Shown: positions 44,985-56,572, counted from the first letter of the stretch. The stretch: DNA of 64,000 nucleotides from Adiantum capillus-veneris (GCA_014529385.2 CM043968.1:7327648-7391647), one strand, 5' to 3'. The notes: generated by a model from the letters alone, not told the origin. A program made the numbers and translations.

Positions 44985-45541
44985 AAGGCTTGTTGCTTTC
45001 ACATTCTTAGTGCCACACCATTTACTAAAATTGATTTTCTAGTGGGAATATGGATAGATTTGGTTCAAAGAGCTAGTGGGATGATTGAGGAGGCTCGATG
45101 TACAAGGGAAGTGCAAACCAACTTTTCTATGGTGTTGGTTTAGGACACACTGACTTTTTTCCCATTCTTTGAACGACAACTACACTAACATTATGGTCCA
45201 TGAGAGTGCTCATATTATACTCCACATAGAACACTTCAAAGAAGAAAAAAAGTGTCAAGAAAAAACCCTTGCAAATGATGCTCATGAGTCAATTTATGTA
45301 GATATGTGAACAGTGGATGGGCAGTTACAACAAATAGGAGAGGCGGGAAAGATCTTTGCCTAATTGATCTAGAAACTTTTCATTGATAAAATTTTTGAAA
45401 GCATCTTCTTAACCCAACATAAAGATACATGTGCTCATCTTAAGCCCAAAGCCCATCTTAGCTAAAACTTTGGACATAAAGTCCCATTGTACTATGTCAA
45501 ATGCTTTGATAAATTCAATTGCAAAAGCACAATGTTTTTCC
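44985..45541 (-). pseudogene. LINE reverse transcriptase fragment, copy 1
   Basis: On the minus strand from 45,541 the frame reads CAFAIEFIKAFDIVQWDF, which is RT motif A of non-LTR retrotransposons (DF.KAFD.V.W.F), then KVLAKMGFGLKM, a stop, and INEKFLDQLGKDLSRL. Further downstream (towards 44,985) the frame decays. It is broken upstream at 45,541 by the minisatellite. The same segment recurs at 57,215-57,745. It lacks the YADD motif, endonuclease and ORF1. Confidence 0.75.
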
Positions 45542-45655
45542 TAAATTAATTACCTCTATACACCCCCCCCCCCCCTCCCCCCCCCCCCCCCAATTTTCAT
45601 CAACTTTCCCCATTAGCAACATCCCTAGTCGGGCGGTAACGCGCACGCGCGCACG

Positions 45656-45702
<47 letters not shown>

Positions 45703-45808
45703 GCACAATGTTTTTCCTAAATTAATTACCTCTATACACTCTCCCCCCCCCCCCCCAATTTTCATCAACTTTCCCCATTAGCAACATCCCTAGTCGGGCG
45801 GCAACGCG

Positions 45809-45891
<83 letters not shown>

Positions 45892-46030
45892 GTGTGTATG
45901 CACAATGTTTTTCCTAAATTAATTACCTCTATACACTCTCCCTCCCCCCCAATTTTCATCAACTTTCCCCATTAGCAACATCCCTAGTCGGACGGCAACG
46001 CGCATGCACGCGCGCGCGCACGCACGCACG

Positions 46031-46099
<69 letters not shown>
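45531..46099 (+). repeat. Three-unit minisatellite with poly-C, CG/CA and TA runs
   Basis: Units lie at 45,531-45,706, 45,707-45,903 and 45,904-46,099. Each begins AATGTTTTTCCTAAATTAAT, then a poly-C run, a conserved TTTTCATCAACTTTCCCC to CATCCCTAGTCGG block, a CG/CA-rich run and a TA run. The first 30 bases of the unit are LINE-derived (they continue the LINE frame at 45,541 and recur singly at 57,730). Alternating CG/CA and TA runs are prone to Z-DNA and cruciforms. Confidence 0.95.
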
Positions 46100-46102
<3 letters not shown>

Positions 46103-49009
46103 ACTGTCAGTCTATTATAGACTTTTGAATTATTTTACAAACTTAAAATATATGTCTCAGAATGTTTTACTTTTACCAAAGTTTGTGAATTGAAGAACCT
46201 CCCTTTAGTACCAAAAACATTCCCTTTGAAACTTCTCCTTTATTATGCCATGTTGAGGATGGTTTGCCATTAAACACTACAGTGGGGACTATTAGCTGAA
46301 ATATTGTACCCCTATGGGGTTAACTCCCTATCTACACCTTTTAGGCTTGATTATAGCAGTAAGCATGTCTATCGTCCCTTTGGGGACTAAAACATGTATA
46401 CATACTTTTGGTTAAAGTCACCCTTACACTAATTTAGACCAGTGTATGCATTAATGAACGTCACATTAAAAGCCTAAAATACTATAAACACCTTTTTTGG
46501 GATCACACTCTCTTTCTTTGTACCTTAAGCAGGATGATGTGCCTTGGATAAGATTATATTAGTAATAAATGCACGCACGTACACGTACACACACACGTCA
46601 CTTTAGGGTATACCTATTGCTTATTTTACACCTTAAAACTTGTGGCTCAAATTATAAACCTAACCCTGCCAAAATATATATAAAAACCCTCCATATATGG
46701 CTCTAAACTACAGTCTCGTTAAGACCTAATCTTAGCCTAAGTTGATTGGAAACCAATGTTGAGGTGAGCTAACCTACATACATTACTGCCTAATCTAGCC
46801 TACTTAATCTATCATATACATAGCTTTGGCATTACCTTTGGGTCTAATCTTGTATGGAACTCCACCCCAAAAAACATTCAAAAAAAAAATTGTTCAAATG
46901 AACCATTCCTATAATGTTTTCTTTTAAGGGTTTATTACCCTTGTACATATGAGTATGTGGCCTTTTATGAGGGTTCTTCTCTCAATCGTAATGGTCATTA
47001 ACCCTTCCTCACCCTCGATGCTCTACTACAGTCCCAATTGCCTACGCACTCTCTCATACCTCACTCTTGCACCATTTCCATATACATGCTTGTGTGCATT
47101 ACAAGATCTTACCATGGCCTGCCTACTTGGTCTGTAGTGCCGATCTTGTCAGTAGACTCCGCGGGGGTGTCACTCCATTTGTAGTTGGAGGTTCCCCTAT
47201 TTAAAGGTGAGGGAAGCTCTTCCCCTCAGTTAACCTTTCTTGCATTGTGCATGTTTGTAAAGAGATTTTGAGGACATGTCTATGATGAGCATACTGTGTG
47301 GTTGGATTGCTAAACTCCTTGCATTATGGAGCTGGTCAAGAAAGGCATGACCTCTCCAATTGGTGCTTAACCATGCATGTTTTTTATTAAAAATATTCCG
47401 CAAAATACTCATGGTTTATTTATGCCATAAACAATCACTTTTTAATCCATCACTTTGGTTTAACCTATGTGATAATGTCTTATTGTTGCCTGGATTGGTC
47501 AATAATGGTTTTTTTTGCTGCCTGGATTGGTCAATAATGAGGTTTTGAACACTTTAAATGGGCTCCTTCCTAGTCTAATTTGTGCATATTGTTGTTATAA
47601 TGGATGTTTGACTTTGACATCAGTTTAATGTTATTAATGTAATTGGCTTGGGTCTGCCAATATTTAGTGATATAAAAAAAGGAGGGAGAGGGGGGGGGGG
47701 GGGGGGCACTTCACCTAGATTTTTTTCTTTGCCTATAATGCCATGAGAGTGATTGAACAAATGTGAGCTCCTTCTAATGGTATTGGTATGTAAAGAAAAC
47801 TTTGTGAGATACTGTAGGCTTGGGTTTAGAGTTATCATACTCTGTTGGTTTAACTTATAACCATGCACTATTTTTTTTATGTAAAAGGGGCTATTGTAGC
47901 TGCTGAGGTGGATTGGCTTTTGAATGATGACGTGTTATCTTCCTTGGGTTGGGATAAGAACCTAAAAAACCAAAACTTTAAGGTCAATCACCTTAAATGA
48001 TTGATATGGAGCACCTTAAAATTATGTTGTTTTATTATAAGCTTTGTGTGGTGCAACCCTTTAAGCTTACTACACTGATTGTGTATATAGATGTGTATAA
48101 AGATTATTCATATCACTATAGTATATGTTTTTGTTTTCAAGCTTAGCAAGTTCTGGTTATTCATTGTGATTAGAAAGGATTACAATTATTAAAACGCATT
48201 AAAAGAAATCAATTATAAAGTCTCTTTGGATTATACAAACTCTCAAAATAATTGCTGCCAGTTGGTCTTTTTTACTAAATCAAGAACTATGTTTATGATA
48301 TAAAATGACAATTAAATTGCTTCTGATTTTTTTTAGACATAGATCTAATGTGAGGTTTGATAAAACTAGGAAGTTTTTTGCTCAGCATTGCTAGTATAAA
48401 CCTAGAAGTTCCTGCAGTAGGGATGTCCAATATCTCACATAGATGGTTTTTTTATATGTCTGGCAAAAAAATGTTGACTTCGGCAGTCATTGAGCACTTA
48501 AGTTCACAAGAAACCTTACTTTCCTGGCTGGTTTGAGAGATCATAAATAAGGTACAACTTGTAAACATAGACCTTTGAAAACTAGAAGTGGATTTTTTAA
48601 AAAAAGCTTCATAACACAGACTCTATGGAACAAAAGTATGGGTAAGACACTTTGATAAGAAGGGGTAATGGCCTTCTAATCAAAACTTAATCTAATTAAA
48701 TAAATATGTATAAAGTCCTTCAAAAATTGGAGTAATTATTAACTTTATTTATAACCTATAAATCTCACTTGGATCTAAAGCAGTGATGACCTTTTTTATC
48801 ACAAGTGAAAACAAATTTAAAAGAATTAAAAGAAACAACACCTTGCACTAAATCAAATAGGCAATGGTTTTATGATTACAAAAAAGACAAGCGACACCTT
48901 TATATCAATGGTTTTGGGAATGGATATTTACAGTTATGTTTGGATAGTAGGTATAAGTTCAGAAAGGTTATAAGTAGGACATGGATCACAATTGATAGGG
49001 TTTGTTGAC
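46100..49009. other. No gene seen
   Basis: AT-rich, decayed. Notable only for a 17-base poly-G run (47,690-47,706) and a short direct repeat of GCCTGGATTGGTCAATAATG near 47,487 and 47,520. No RT, primer site, tRNA or conserved open frame was found. Confidence 0.5.
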
Positions 49010-49327
49010 ACCTATAATATGTATTCAAGGCTAATAAATCTATTGTCTTGCTTACAAGGATGCAAGTGAGGACTCTATCTTTATTTAGGATCTTTTTGTC
49101 TTAACTGTTGTCCGTCATTGATACACTTGTCATCTTTCACTCTTTGAATCTATTATTCCTGAGAATCCTTTGTACAAAAACACTTGAATGATACCTCATT
49201 CTTACTTTAATGTGCAAAAATGAATCAAAGACTGAGTGATTTTTATGCTACTCTTTGTCCTTGTCTAAATCCAGCTGTCTTTTGAGCTGTTATTTTCCTT
49301 TGTGTATAAGTAATAGCTTAAAAAGAG

Positions 49328-49330
<3 letters not shown>
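49010..49330 (+). repeat. Dispersed repeat R, copy 2
   Basis: Same block order as copy 1 (GTTGACACCT, GGATGCAAGTGAGGAC, AAAAATGAATC, CCAGCTGTCTTTTGAG, TTTGTGTATAAG). It is followed by (CT)n, (CA)n and GTATGT-type runs to 49,470 and a short GAAGGCTTGTTGCTTCCA, which is the same junction word seen at 44,985. Confidence 0.7.
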
Positions 49331-49404
<74 letters not shown>

Positions 49405-49470
49405 CCATACATACATATGTATACATATGTGTGCATGTGTATGTGTGTGTGTGTGTGTGAGTGTGAGTGA
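49331..49470 (+). repeat. Compound microsatellite (CT)n(CA)n(TA/TG)n
   Basis: CT run about 49,333-49,368, CA run to about 49,398, then ATAC/ATGT and TG runs. Confidence 0.95.
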
Positions 49471-49507
49471 ATGTATGTATGTATGGAAGGCTTGTTGCTT
49501 CCAAATG

Positions 49508-50009
49508 CTCAAATGCAAGAGGCGGTAGTGGACACGATCATTTACAGGTGGGTAGGGAAGGAGCACCTTAACCCCAACCCAAGATAATTACCACACTTCA
49601 AAAAACCAAGAGCTAATTCCCATTAGATAAGCATAATGAGAAGAAGATCCACCAAGTGTTCCAAGCCTAAGGATGCTACCTGCAAGGTTATTAACTTCAA
49701 AGATAGAATATTAGCCTGAGTACCAACTAAGAGTGTAGAGGTCGGCCACAAAAAGTAGCTTAATGTGCAAAGGCCGGTCCAATTTAAAAGGCATCCCAAA
49801 AAACACCCCAAGAAGTAAGCAGCCCAAATACTATCATAGTCAGTCGTTTCCTCTTGCAAAGCTCAATCCAATAGAGACAATATTTTTTAGAACAAATTAT
49901 AACTAGAATAGGTACAAGTTTAAGTGAGGGACCAAACCGCCTTGGTAAACCATGCATGCTAGGGATAGCATTAAGTGAAGTGCATCCTTTTAGTGAGGTG
50001 ATGTATGGC

Positions 50010-50010
<1 letters not shown>
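49508..50010 (+). repeat. Dispersed repeat H, copy 1
   Basis: Over 90% similar by eye to 56,655-57,170: GTGGACACGATCATTTAC, GGAGCACCTTAACCCCAACC, CCACCAAGTGTTCCAAG, AAAGTAGCTTAATGTGCAAA, TGAGGGACCAAACC and GAGGTGATGT. Both copies end in a GT microsatellite. No coding motif is recognised on either strand. The adjacency to LINE sequence at 57.2 kb suggests it may be another part of that LINE. Confidence 0.8.

Positions 50011-50011
<1 letters not shown>

Positions 50012-50072
<61 letters not shown>
50012..50072 (+). repeat. (GT)30 microsatellite
   Basis: An uninterrupted GT run of about 61 bp at the end of repeat H. Confidence 0.97.
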
Positions 50073-50074
<2 letters not shown>

Positions 50075-50090
50075 ACGCCCACCCAAACCA

Positions 50091-50139
50091 AGGCAGTAGG
50101 CCCATTGGCATGGGCCTACTGCCTCATCAATTTGATGAG
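50091..50139 (+). other. Double palindrome just past the Penelope-related RT
   Basis: First palindrome: 15-bp perfect arms AGGCAGTAGGCCCAT (50,091-50,105) and ATGGGCCTACTGCCT (50,110-50,124) around a TGGC loop. Second: CTCATCAA (50,123-50,130), one base, TTGATGAG (50,132-50,139). They begin 12 bases beyond the RT stop codon on the minus strand, in what would be the 3' untranslated region. This could be a terminator, a recognition hairpin for reverse transcription, or part of a ribozyme-like fold. Confidence 0.85.
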
Positions 50140-50150
50140 CATAGTGTGAT

Positions 50151-53135
50151 TTATCTTAAGTCTAGGCCAATCTTTGTGTAGAATGCTTGGGAAATAGTAC
50201 TCGTAAGTTCTTTTCTGTTAAAGCCATTAACGCAAAATTTGTTGATAAGACGATTGATACCTTCAAAATCAACAAAAATATTAGATGAACAGTAAAGAAT
50301 CAAATATAATATGCTTAAACAAGAGTTAATAGCCACCTTAGCAGGCCTATTGTTTTTCTTTCTTATAAACTCAGCAGGGGTAATCATCAAGTTGTCTCTT
50401 TTCTAGACAAATCTATAGTCAAAATTACCAGTAAAGGGACTACGTAAGGAGATAGCTATGTTGAGAAATTGTATAATGGTAGAAAAAAGGCGAGAGGTAG
50501 TTTCAAAACCTGAGCCCAGCGTAGGTTCAAACTTTAGACAGTTAGGGTAGATCAACAAAATTTCCAACGAAAAGAATTTGTTGTTAATACTAAGGAGATC
50601 ATCCATATATCTATAGGTTTGTGAAAAATATTATTAACAAAGGAGATCATCCATATATCTATAGGTTTGTGAAAAATATTTTAGTTTGTACAAATAATCT
50701 TTGTTTGCTACAGTTTTTTGAAACCATCTATAATCAAAAAAAGAAAGGTAAAGATTACACATAATAGGAGAACACGATAATCCCATTGGGATACCTTGAC
50801 ATTGTCTGAAGCAATGTCCACCAAATTGTACAAAACAATTCATAAGCACATAAGAAATATACTTACAAAGTTCATGTCTGTCAAAATGAACTGGTGGTTT
50901 TTTATTTGATTTTTTAACCCATTTAGGTTTATGAGAAAGCAAGATTTTTGAATAGCCTCGTTCTAAAGAATTATTAAATTTCATCTTAATCACGTCATGT
51001 AAAACATTAGTAAGCCCAAACTCTCCAAGGAAAGGAATATTTTCATAATACTGAGTGATATCGGCAGAGAACAAAAAAAAGATATGTTCAGGTAGATTTA
51101 GAGTAACTTCAGTGAAGTTTTTATAAGCCAAAAGGGGTTGTACCGAGTTTAAGGGAAGTTTAAGCAAGCTTTTTGTTTTTTTGCACTACTATAATGTTAA
51201 GACAAGTTGTAATGTCTTTAGTAATACTTGTATAAATACTATCGGAGGCATCCAAAATCCATTTAAACTTGTGCTTGTCAATTTTGTATGTAGGAAAAAG
51301 AACAGTTTCTTTGCTCAATTCATCTGGGTAGCCAATATTGTGGTAGTGATCCAAGACTATATTAGAGATATCATTAGGTGGAAAAAGACAAGGAAAAAAT
51401 TCAAATCCTGTTAGACAATTATGAGCAGCTGCCCAAGCTAATTTTTTGCACATAATAGTAGGGTTATTGTTGGCTTTATTGAGACCAACAATAAACCATT
51501 TCTATGAAAGAGTCTGTAAATAGCTTCCAATTTCAGGGGTTATCCATGAATTTAAAGAAGAAAGCCAGTTCTGTGGTAGTGTAGCAACTCTTCGTAAAAA
51601 GCAATTTTTTATCAGATTTTCTAAGTCCAATTGGATTGTCAACTCTAGTCGGAGTGTATTGACCAAATCGGTCAAGCAGCTAAGTAAAGCTGATAGAGCT
51701 TAATAAGGGTTTTTTGAAAAAATAGGAATGTGATTCAGTCCTTTGGCTAAAATCTTTTGAACCTTAATATTTCTAATAATCTTCAAATCACTGGTGCAAA
51801 CATGGTTTCCCAAATCATCAAAGGTCACAGTATTTATTATATTGAGAGAAACAGCAATCTCGAAAAGATTCATTCCTCAAAAAATTTGTCTTGTAACTTA
51901 AATTTTTAATAGGTTGGTGAAAGGTCCAACCAATTATAACATTGTGAAACATATTATGGTGACCAAACAAGGTATCAAAACACTCACACAAGATAGATTT
52001 AGGAGAGAACCATTCCAAAAGTTCATTATGGTAAATATAATGAATGTAGATCAAATCATTCTCAGATGTAACCTTGGGAATAGCTTTCCTTCCACAAGGT
52101 CCAAAAAGCACCCGCAACCATATTAAAATTACATATCAAGGAGATGTTTGATAGTGGTAATCCTCCCTCTCCCTCTCGTAAAACTTCATGATTTTCCTCT
52201 ATAATTGCCAGAAGTAAAACTAGGGGTAAGGAATGAAGTGAATGAACTATTAGGTGTAGCGAGAGAGTTTGGCCTTCAATGCAAGGTTTTAAGAAAACCA
52301 GTTGCAAGTTTAACCCCTCTATAATTGGCTTAGGTAATCATATATGAGTCAGGTTCTTCATATTTTAATTCTTTGAGAATGTCAAGCATCATGCTTCTGA
52401 AAGCATTGAAGGCAATTTGAGCAATAACAAACGATCGGGCCTGTCCACCAAGCCAAGAGCAGATTAGGGATAGATGAAAATCCAAAGGTTTTTCAGGAAA
52501 CAAGAGTTACAGATGGTTCAGAATAAACCAGATGGCATGGTCAAACCACATGATACTAAACTCACATGTTGCCTTTGGATCCAAAAAATTTACAAGCACA
52601 CTTTAAGTAAGGTCTATAAACATTCCAAATGGATTCTATGTAGTAATTTAGGTTACTTTTGTTAAACTCCATGACTCCTTTTGTATGAATATAGAGCCCA
52701 GCATTAAAAGAACATTTACAATTATCAACGAAATTGAGGTTAAAGGGCACCTTGATGAGTTCATGTGGAGAATAGATGATATTTCATCCATTATAAGAGA
52801 AGAGTCATATATAAGCTGAGACGCTTCCAAATTGTTAACACATCGCAAAACCTATGAACTAGCTCAAGACATTGGGAAAGAGCTAAAGCTTGTTGTCAAA
52901 AAAGTGACAGATTAAGTACAAAAAGGTAACTAATAAGAGTACACAATCTTTTTATTTTTGGCTTTCCTATCAAGGAAGGGCCTTGTCCTACGGGGAGAGG
53001 AATGTTGTAAGGGGTGATCTTTTAAATATTGACAAATGTTTTCCATAACTCTAGCATGTTTCTCAAGGGCGTGTATAACCCTCATTCGAGCAGTCCGTTT
53101 AAAAGCAGCCTAATCATGTAAGCAAAACACATCTT
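50151..53135 (-). pseudogene. Penelope-related reverse transcriptase element, broken
   Basis: Order on the minus strand: a basic N-terminal part (about 53,110-52,940: HALEKHARVMENICQYLKDH), decayed sequence, then a fingers region (CKKLAWAAAHN, KFKWILDASDSIYTS). Motif A is FSADITQYYENIP near 51,045-51,080. A HKPKWVKKSNKKP insert precedes motif B, CQGIPMGLSCSPIMCNLYL (50,780-50,830). Motif C is YRYMDDLL, followed by IYPNCLKFEP and a thumb-like tail ending at 50,151. GIPMG...SP...N.YL with RY(M/I)DD is typical of Penelope-related RTs of the Hydra/Naiad/Chlamys kind, by recollection. Multiple stops and frameshifts show it is dead. No GIY-YIG endonuclease motif is recognised. Confidence 0.72.
50592..50679 (-). 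repeat. 48-bp tandem duplication of RT motif C
   Basis: AAGGAGATCATCCATATATC and the bases after it occur twice with a 48-bp period (starting at 50,592 and 50,640). Each copy encodes TYRYMDDLL on the minus strand; the DD codons are at 50,598-50,603 and 50,646-50,651. The duplication is a multiple of three, but stops lie between the copies. Confidence 0.93.
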
Positions 53136-53369
53136 TAGCACAGTATGTTTAGTAAGGGAAAATAGATTAGGATTAACTTGCAACCTAGAATCGGCTAAGC
53201 CACGGGACCATAATAGCCGTGTGCAAGAACCCAACCGATAGTCATAGACAGACCGCCCATCACCTGTCAACCCCTTAAGGAATTATTGACAGTGGGCTTA
53301 ACTATGCCAAAAGACATAAGTAGTACTAAGGCCAGCATCTTGCACAACCCACATCAACAGGTGGTCCTT

Positions 53370-53710
53370 GTGTTTAGGATGTGTGTGTTGTTGTATTGAG
53401 ATAAATGCATATACACAAAATAACTACAAGTTCAAAGGACAGTTGACCCTAGACATTTGGAAGGTGATTTGCACAAAAAATGACTCAGTATTAGATTCAT
53501 CTTTGTACAATATAGTAAGGATGCAGATATCATCTCAATGAAATAATACAAGGGTATCAATGTAACAAAAGATTAGAGTCCCCAGTAATCATCAAAGCTG
53601 GACAACAGCTACCCTAAGACACTTTAAGCAAGGATAGCATTCTCACCTGCATCCAACACATGTTAGACTTGGCTATGAATGGCAGGTGTCAACGAAGCTA
53701 TCATTTGTTA
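53370..53710 (-). repeat. Dispersed repeat R, copy 3 (inverted)
   Basis: On the minus strand GTTGACACCTGCCATTCATA, GGATGCAGGTGAGAATGC, TGTACAAAGATGAATC, TTTTGTGTATATGC and AATACAACAACACACACAT match copies 1 and 2. With copy 2 it places inverted repeats on both sides of the Penelope-related element. It lacks the expanded microsatellite. Confidence 0.7.
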
Positions 53711-55606
53711 TCCAATGTCACACTTAAAATGGAATAGAGTAGCCATCTTTCCATAATGTAAGTACCAAAAATACTCCCCATTTTAAAGTTTTCTTACATG
53801 CTAAAAAAAACTTTAAGTAAGTTTGACTTAAGATACTTCCAAAAAGTTCATCGCTAATGGAGGTTTTTTTTCAAAAGGTTAATTTTAGACAACCAAAGGC
53901 ATATATCCATCAATTTATAACCATTGGACAAGTTATTCCATGTTTTGTACACATTTCTACTCAAAATAAACAACAGGACCTTATCAAGAATCCCCAAAGT
54001 TTTTAGACAATTTAATAGATGTAATCTCTTATATGAAAAAACTATCTACTAATGTGTTACTGATCATTATATTTGGTTAAATTCTGCGTAGCAGGAAAAC
54101 ACCAACAAATAGACCTAAAATTGGATCACCATACGACATCCCCTTATCAACAAGAGGGTTACCCGGATCGGTAAAGCATAAGAGCCATATGAAAATATCA
54201 TCCAAAAATAAAACTAGCCAGTCAGCCAGGTAGGACAACCTCCCAAAAAAAACATGAATTTGGAAAACATGCTTCATTGCAATTTAATAGAGGGGAAATC
54301 TATATTAATTATGTATAGTAAATAGAGCACAGATCAACAAAACCTAATTATGTGGGTATGACCTTGGGGCAAGTCTCTTATTATGGCAAAGTAGAAAGCC
54401 ATAGCATCAGACAAACAAAGTCAGATAATATGCCTAGTTTTGCTAGCCAAGAAAACAAAAAGGGAGGACAATTAGCATAATTTTCAATATTCAGTATAGA
54501 ATAGAAATATCATAATGCCAAACCCATCAAAGCAAAAAACCTTAAATCAAATACCTGGCCTTTATGCCAAAGAGCCAGTTGAGACTCCCAGGAAATGCAG
54601 ACATCCTAGACTACTCCGAGTCTCTTGAAACCCATAACTAATAGTCAAGCCTCGTTAGCTCAAGTCATATACCCAGCCAGCTCTAAAACACCATCAGCCA
54701 ATGTTTATCAAAAAAGCCTCAGTATGCCATTAACAATAGACTCAAAGTCAACTACCAAAAAGGTACAAGACCTATATAATGCAATCATCCTTTTTTGAGA
54801 AAGATCAAGCCAATTTTTGAATTCAAAGACCACTTTATATGAACCCGACCCCATTTTTTAGTAAATCCCGTATAAGAGTTCTCAAGTTGCAAACACATAA
54901 CTGTTCATGTGTATTTTTTGAACAAACAACCCAAAAAGAACCATCTAGACAAGTTTCCTTACTTCACCTAATCAAAATTCCTTTTTATCCCATTTGCACC
55001 AGACCGAGCAAGTCAAGAATGTCAGCTAGATCAATAGTATCATAAGAGTTTGCTAAGATTCATCAAAAGCCATAGTCTAAAAGAACCAGCTTGGAACGAG
55101 TAGCATTTAAGCAAGCCAAAATAAAGGTCAACAATATATTTCAAAAATCCATAAAGCCTCAATCATGATGAGCTCGCGTTCTGCACCACCCTTCTTGCCA
55201 TGTTTCCTTCTCGGTGGCACCTGCCAAGGGTTACAGGCACTGCCACATAAAAAGTGGTAAGACCACCCTTTGTTGTTTGGTCGGGTTCTGGTATGTCTCA
55301 CGTTGACGGTTGCTTGAGGGAAGTGCACACACACACCTATGTTATAGTCAAGGGGGGGGCTTCTACTCATAGTTTCAGGTGATTGGACTCTACCATGGTC
55401 TGTCTCGAGTCCATTGTCAATGGTTTGGGCTTGAGGGGGGTTTTGTTGGGTATGCAAGCCCAGTAATGGTGTCTTAGCCTGTGGGAACACTCTCATAATG
55501 CATGCAGTTGTAGGCCACTGGTTCATTTGAGTTTGCATGATACACATTTGGCTATATATTGTAAGTAAAAAAAGAAATGAAATAATAGCGTTATTTTTGT
55601 ATTGTC

Positions 55607-55610
<4 letters not shown>
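53711..55610. other. No gene recognised
   Basis: Decayed AT-rich DNA. A minus-strand open stretch at 54,077-54,277 (FLDDIFIWLL) and one at 55,128-55,547 carry no domain I can name. The latter is 139 codons, proline- and histidine-rich, with an RPNNKGWSYHF segment. It is the longest open stretch here and could be a decayed element ORF. Confidence 0.4.

Positions 55611-55686
<76 letters not shown>
55611..55686 (+). repeat. (TC)38 microsatellite
   Basis: An uninterrupted TC run of about 76 bp. Confidence 0.97.
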
Positions 55687-55689
<3 letters not shown>

Positions 55690-56096
55690 TGTCATCGCTG
55701 CACATTGCTTCACAACCACCATGGCCCCTCTTAGGGGACATCCTCCATAGCCCAAGGTTTTAACAAGTCAGCAGGGTTTTATCACAACCCAAAACTTCCA
55801 CAGAAGCTCCGCATATACCCCCTTGTAAAATTTAAAAAGAACCTTACGCAATTTTCTAAACTCGGCAAGGAGTCACAACCCTTTGAGCTACTTCAATTAA
55901 GTGGGTTAGGTAAACAAAAATATTAGTATAAGAAATCAAAGAAAGGAAAGTTCAAACGACTTGTGATGTCGAGGTTTTTTCCACTAGCTCCATTACTCCA
56001 ACCAGTCTAACAGAAACACTTCTCGAACACACTCCCTTTTCTTTTATAACACTCCCAAAAACTTAAGCCAACTCTAAGTGAGGGGAGTAGAGCACC
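55687..56096. other. No gene seen
   Basis: No coding motif, repeat or structure recognised between the TC run and the tandem duplication at 56,097. Confidence 0.5.
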
Positions 56097-56572
56097 CTCA
56101 CCTTTTTATAATGGGTTTGAAGCAACAAGGAGATTCATGTACTGCTCGCAGTAAGGTGAAAGCCATGCATATCAGAATCTGATGTACCCCTTGCAGACAT
56201 TTGTGCATCCCAATAGAAGCATAGAATACAGATCTTAAATGAGAAAGCAACTATCATATGGCTCAGATATAATCACCATAACATCCTCTCACCTCCCAAA
56301 TGAGACCACGTGATTGTTTGTACAATAACACAGCTCACCTTTTTATAGTGGGTTTAAAGCAACAAGGAGAGTCATGTACTGCTCGCATTAATGTGAAAGC
56401 CATGCAGATCAAAATCCGATGTACCCCCTGCAGACCAGTTGTGCATCCCAATAGAAGCATAGAATATAGATCTTAAATGAGGAAGCAAATCTCTTGCGGC
56501 TAAGATATAATCACCATAACATCAGCTCACCTCCCAAATGAGACCACGCGATTGTTTTTACAGCTACACAGC
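56097..56572 (+). repeat. 237-bp tandem duplication
   Basis: Units 56,097-56,333 and 56,334-56,572 share CTCACCTTTTTATA, GCAACAAGGAGA, CATGTACTGCTCGCA, GTGCATCCCAATAGAAGCAT and CTCACCTCCCAAATGAGACC. They differ by scattered substitutions. No coding content is seen. Confidence 0.9.

Noticed and set aside
45531-46099. CRISPR-like array
   Set aside because: The repeats are direct, contiguous units of microsatellite-rich DNA in a eukaryotic genome, without spacers.
47140-47230. tRNA-like or small RNA gene
   Set aside because: GC-rich against its surroundings, but no cloverleaf, A box or B box could be drawn.
50091-50139. Hammerhead ribozyme
   Set aside because: A GATGAG word precedes a long stem as in hammerheads, but the GAAA after the stem and the cleavage-site stem are not present on the minus strand.
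54077-54277. FLDDIFIWLL as an RT catalytic motif
   Set aside because: A DD pair alone without the neighbouring RT motifs is not enough; the surrounding frames do not give an RT.
55128-55547. A 139-codon minus-strand gene
   Set aside because: No domain, no promoter signal and composition like the surrounding decayed DNA; kept only as a note.
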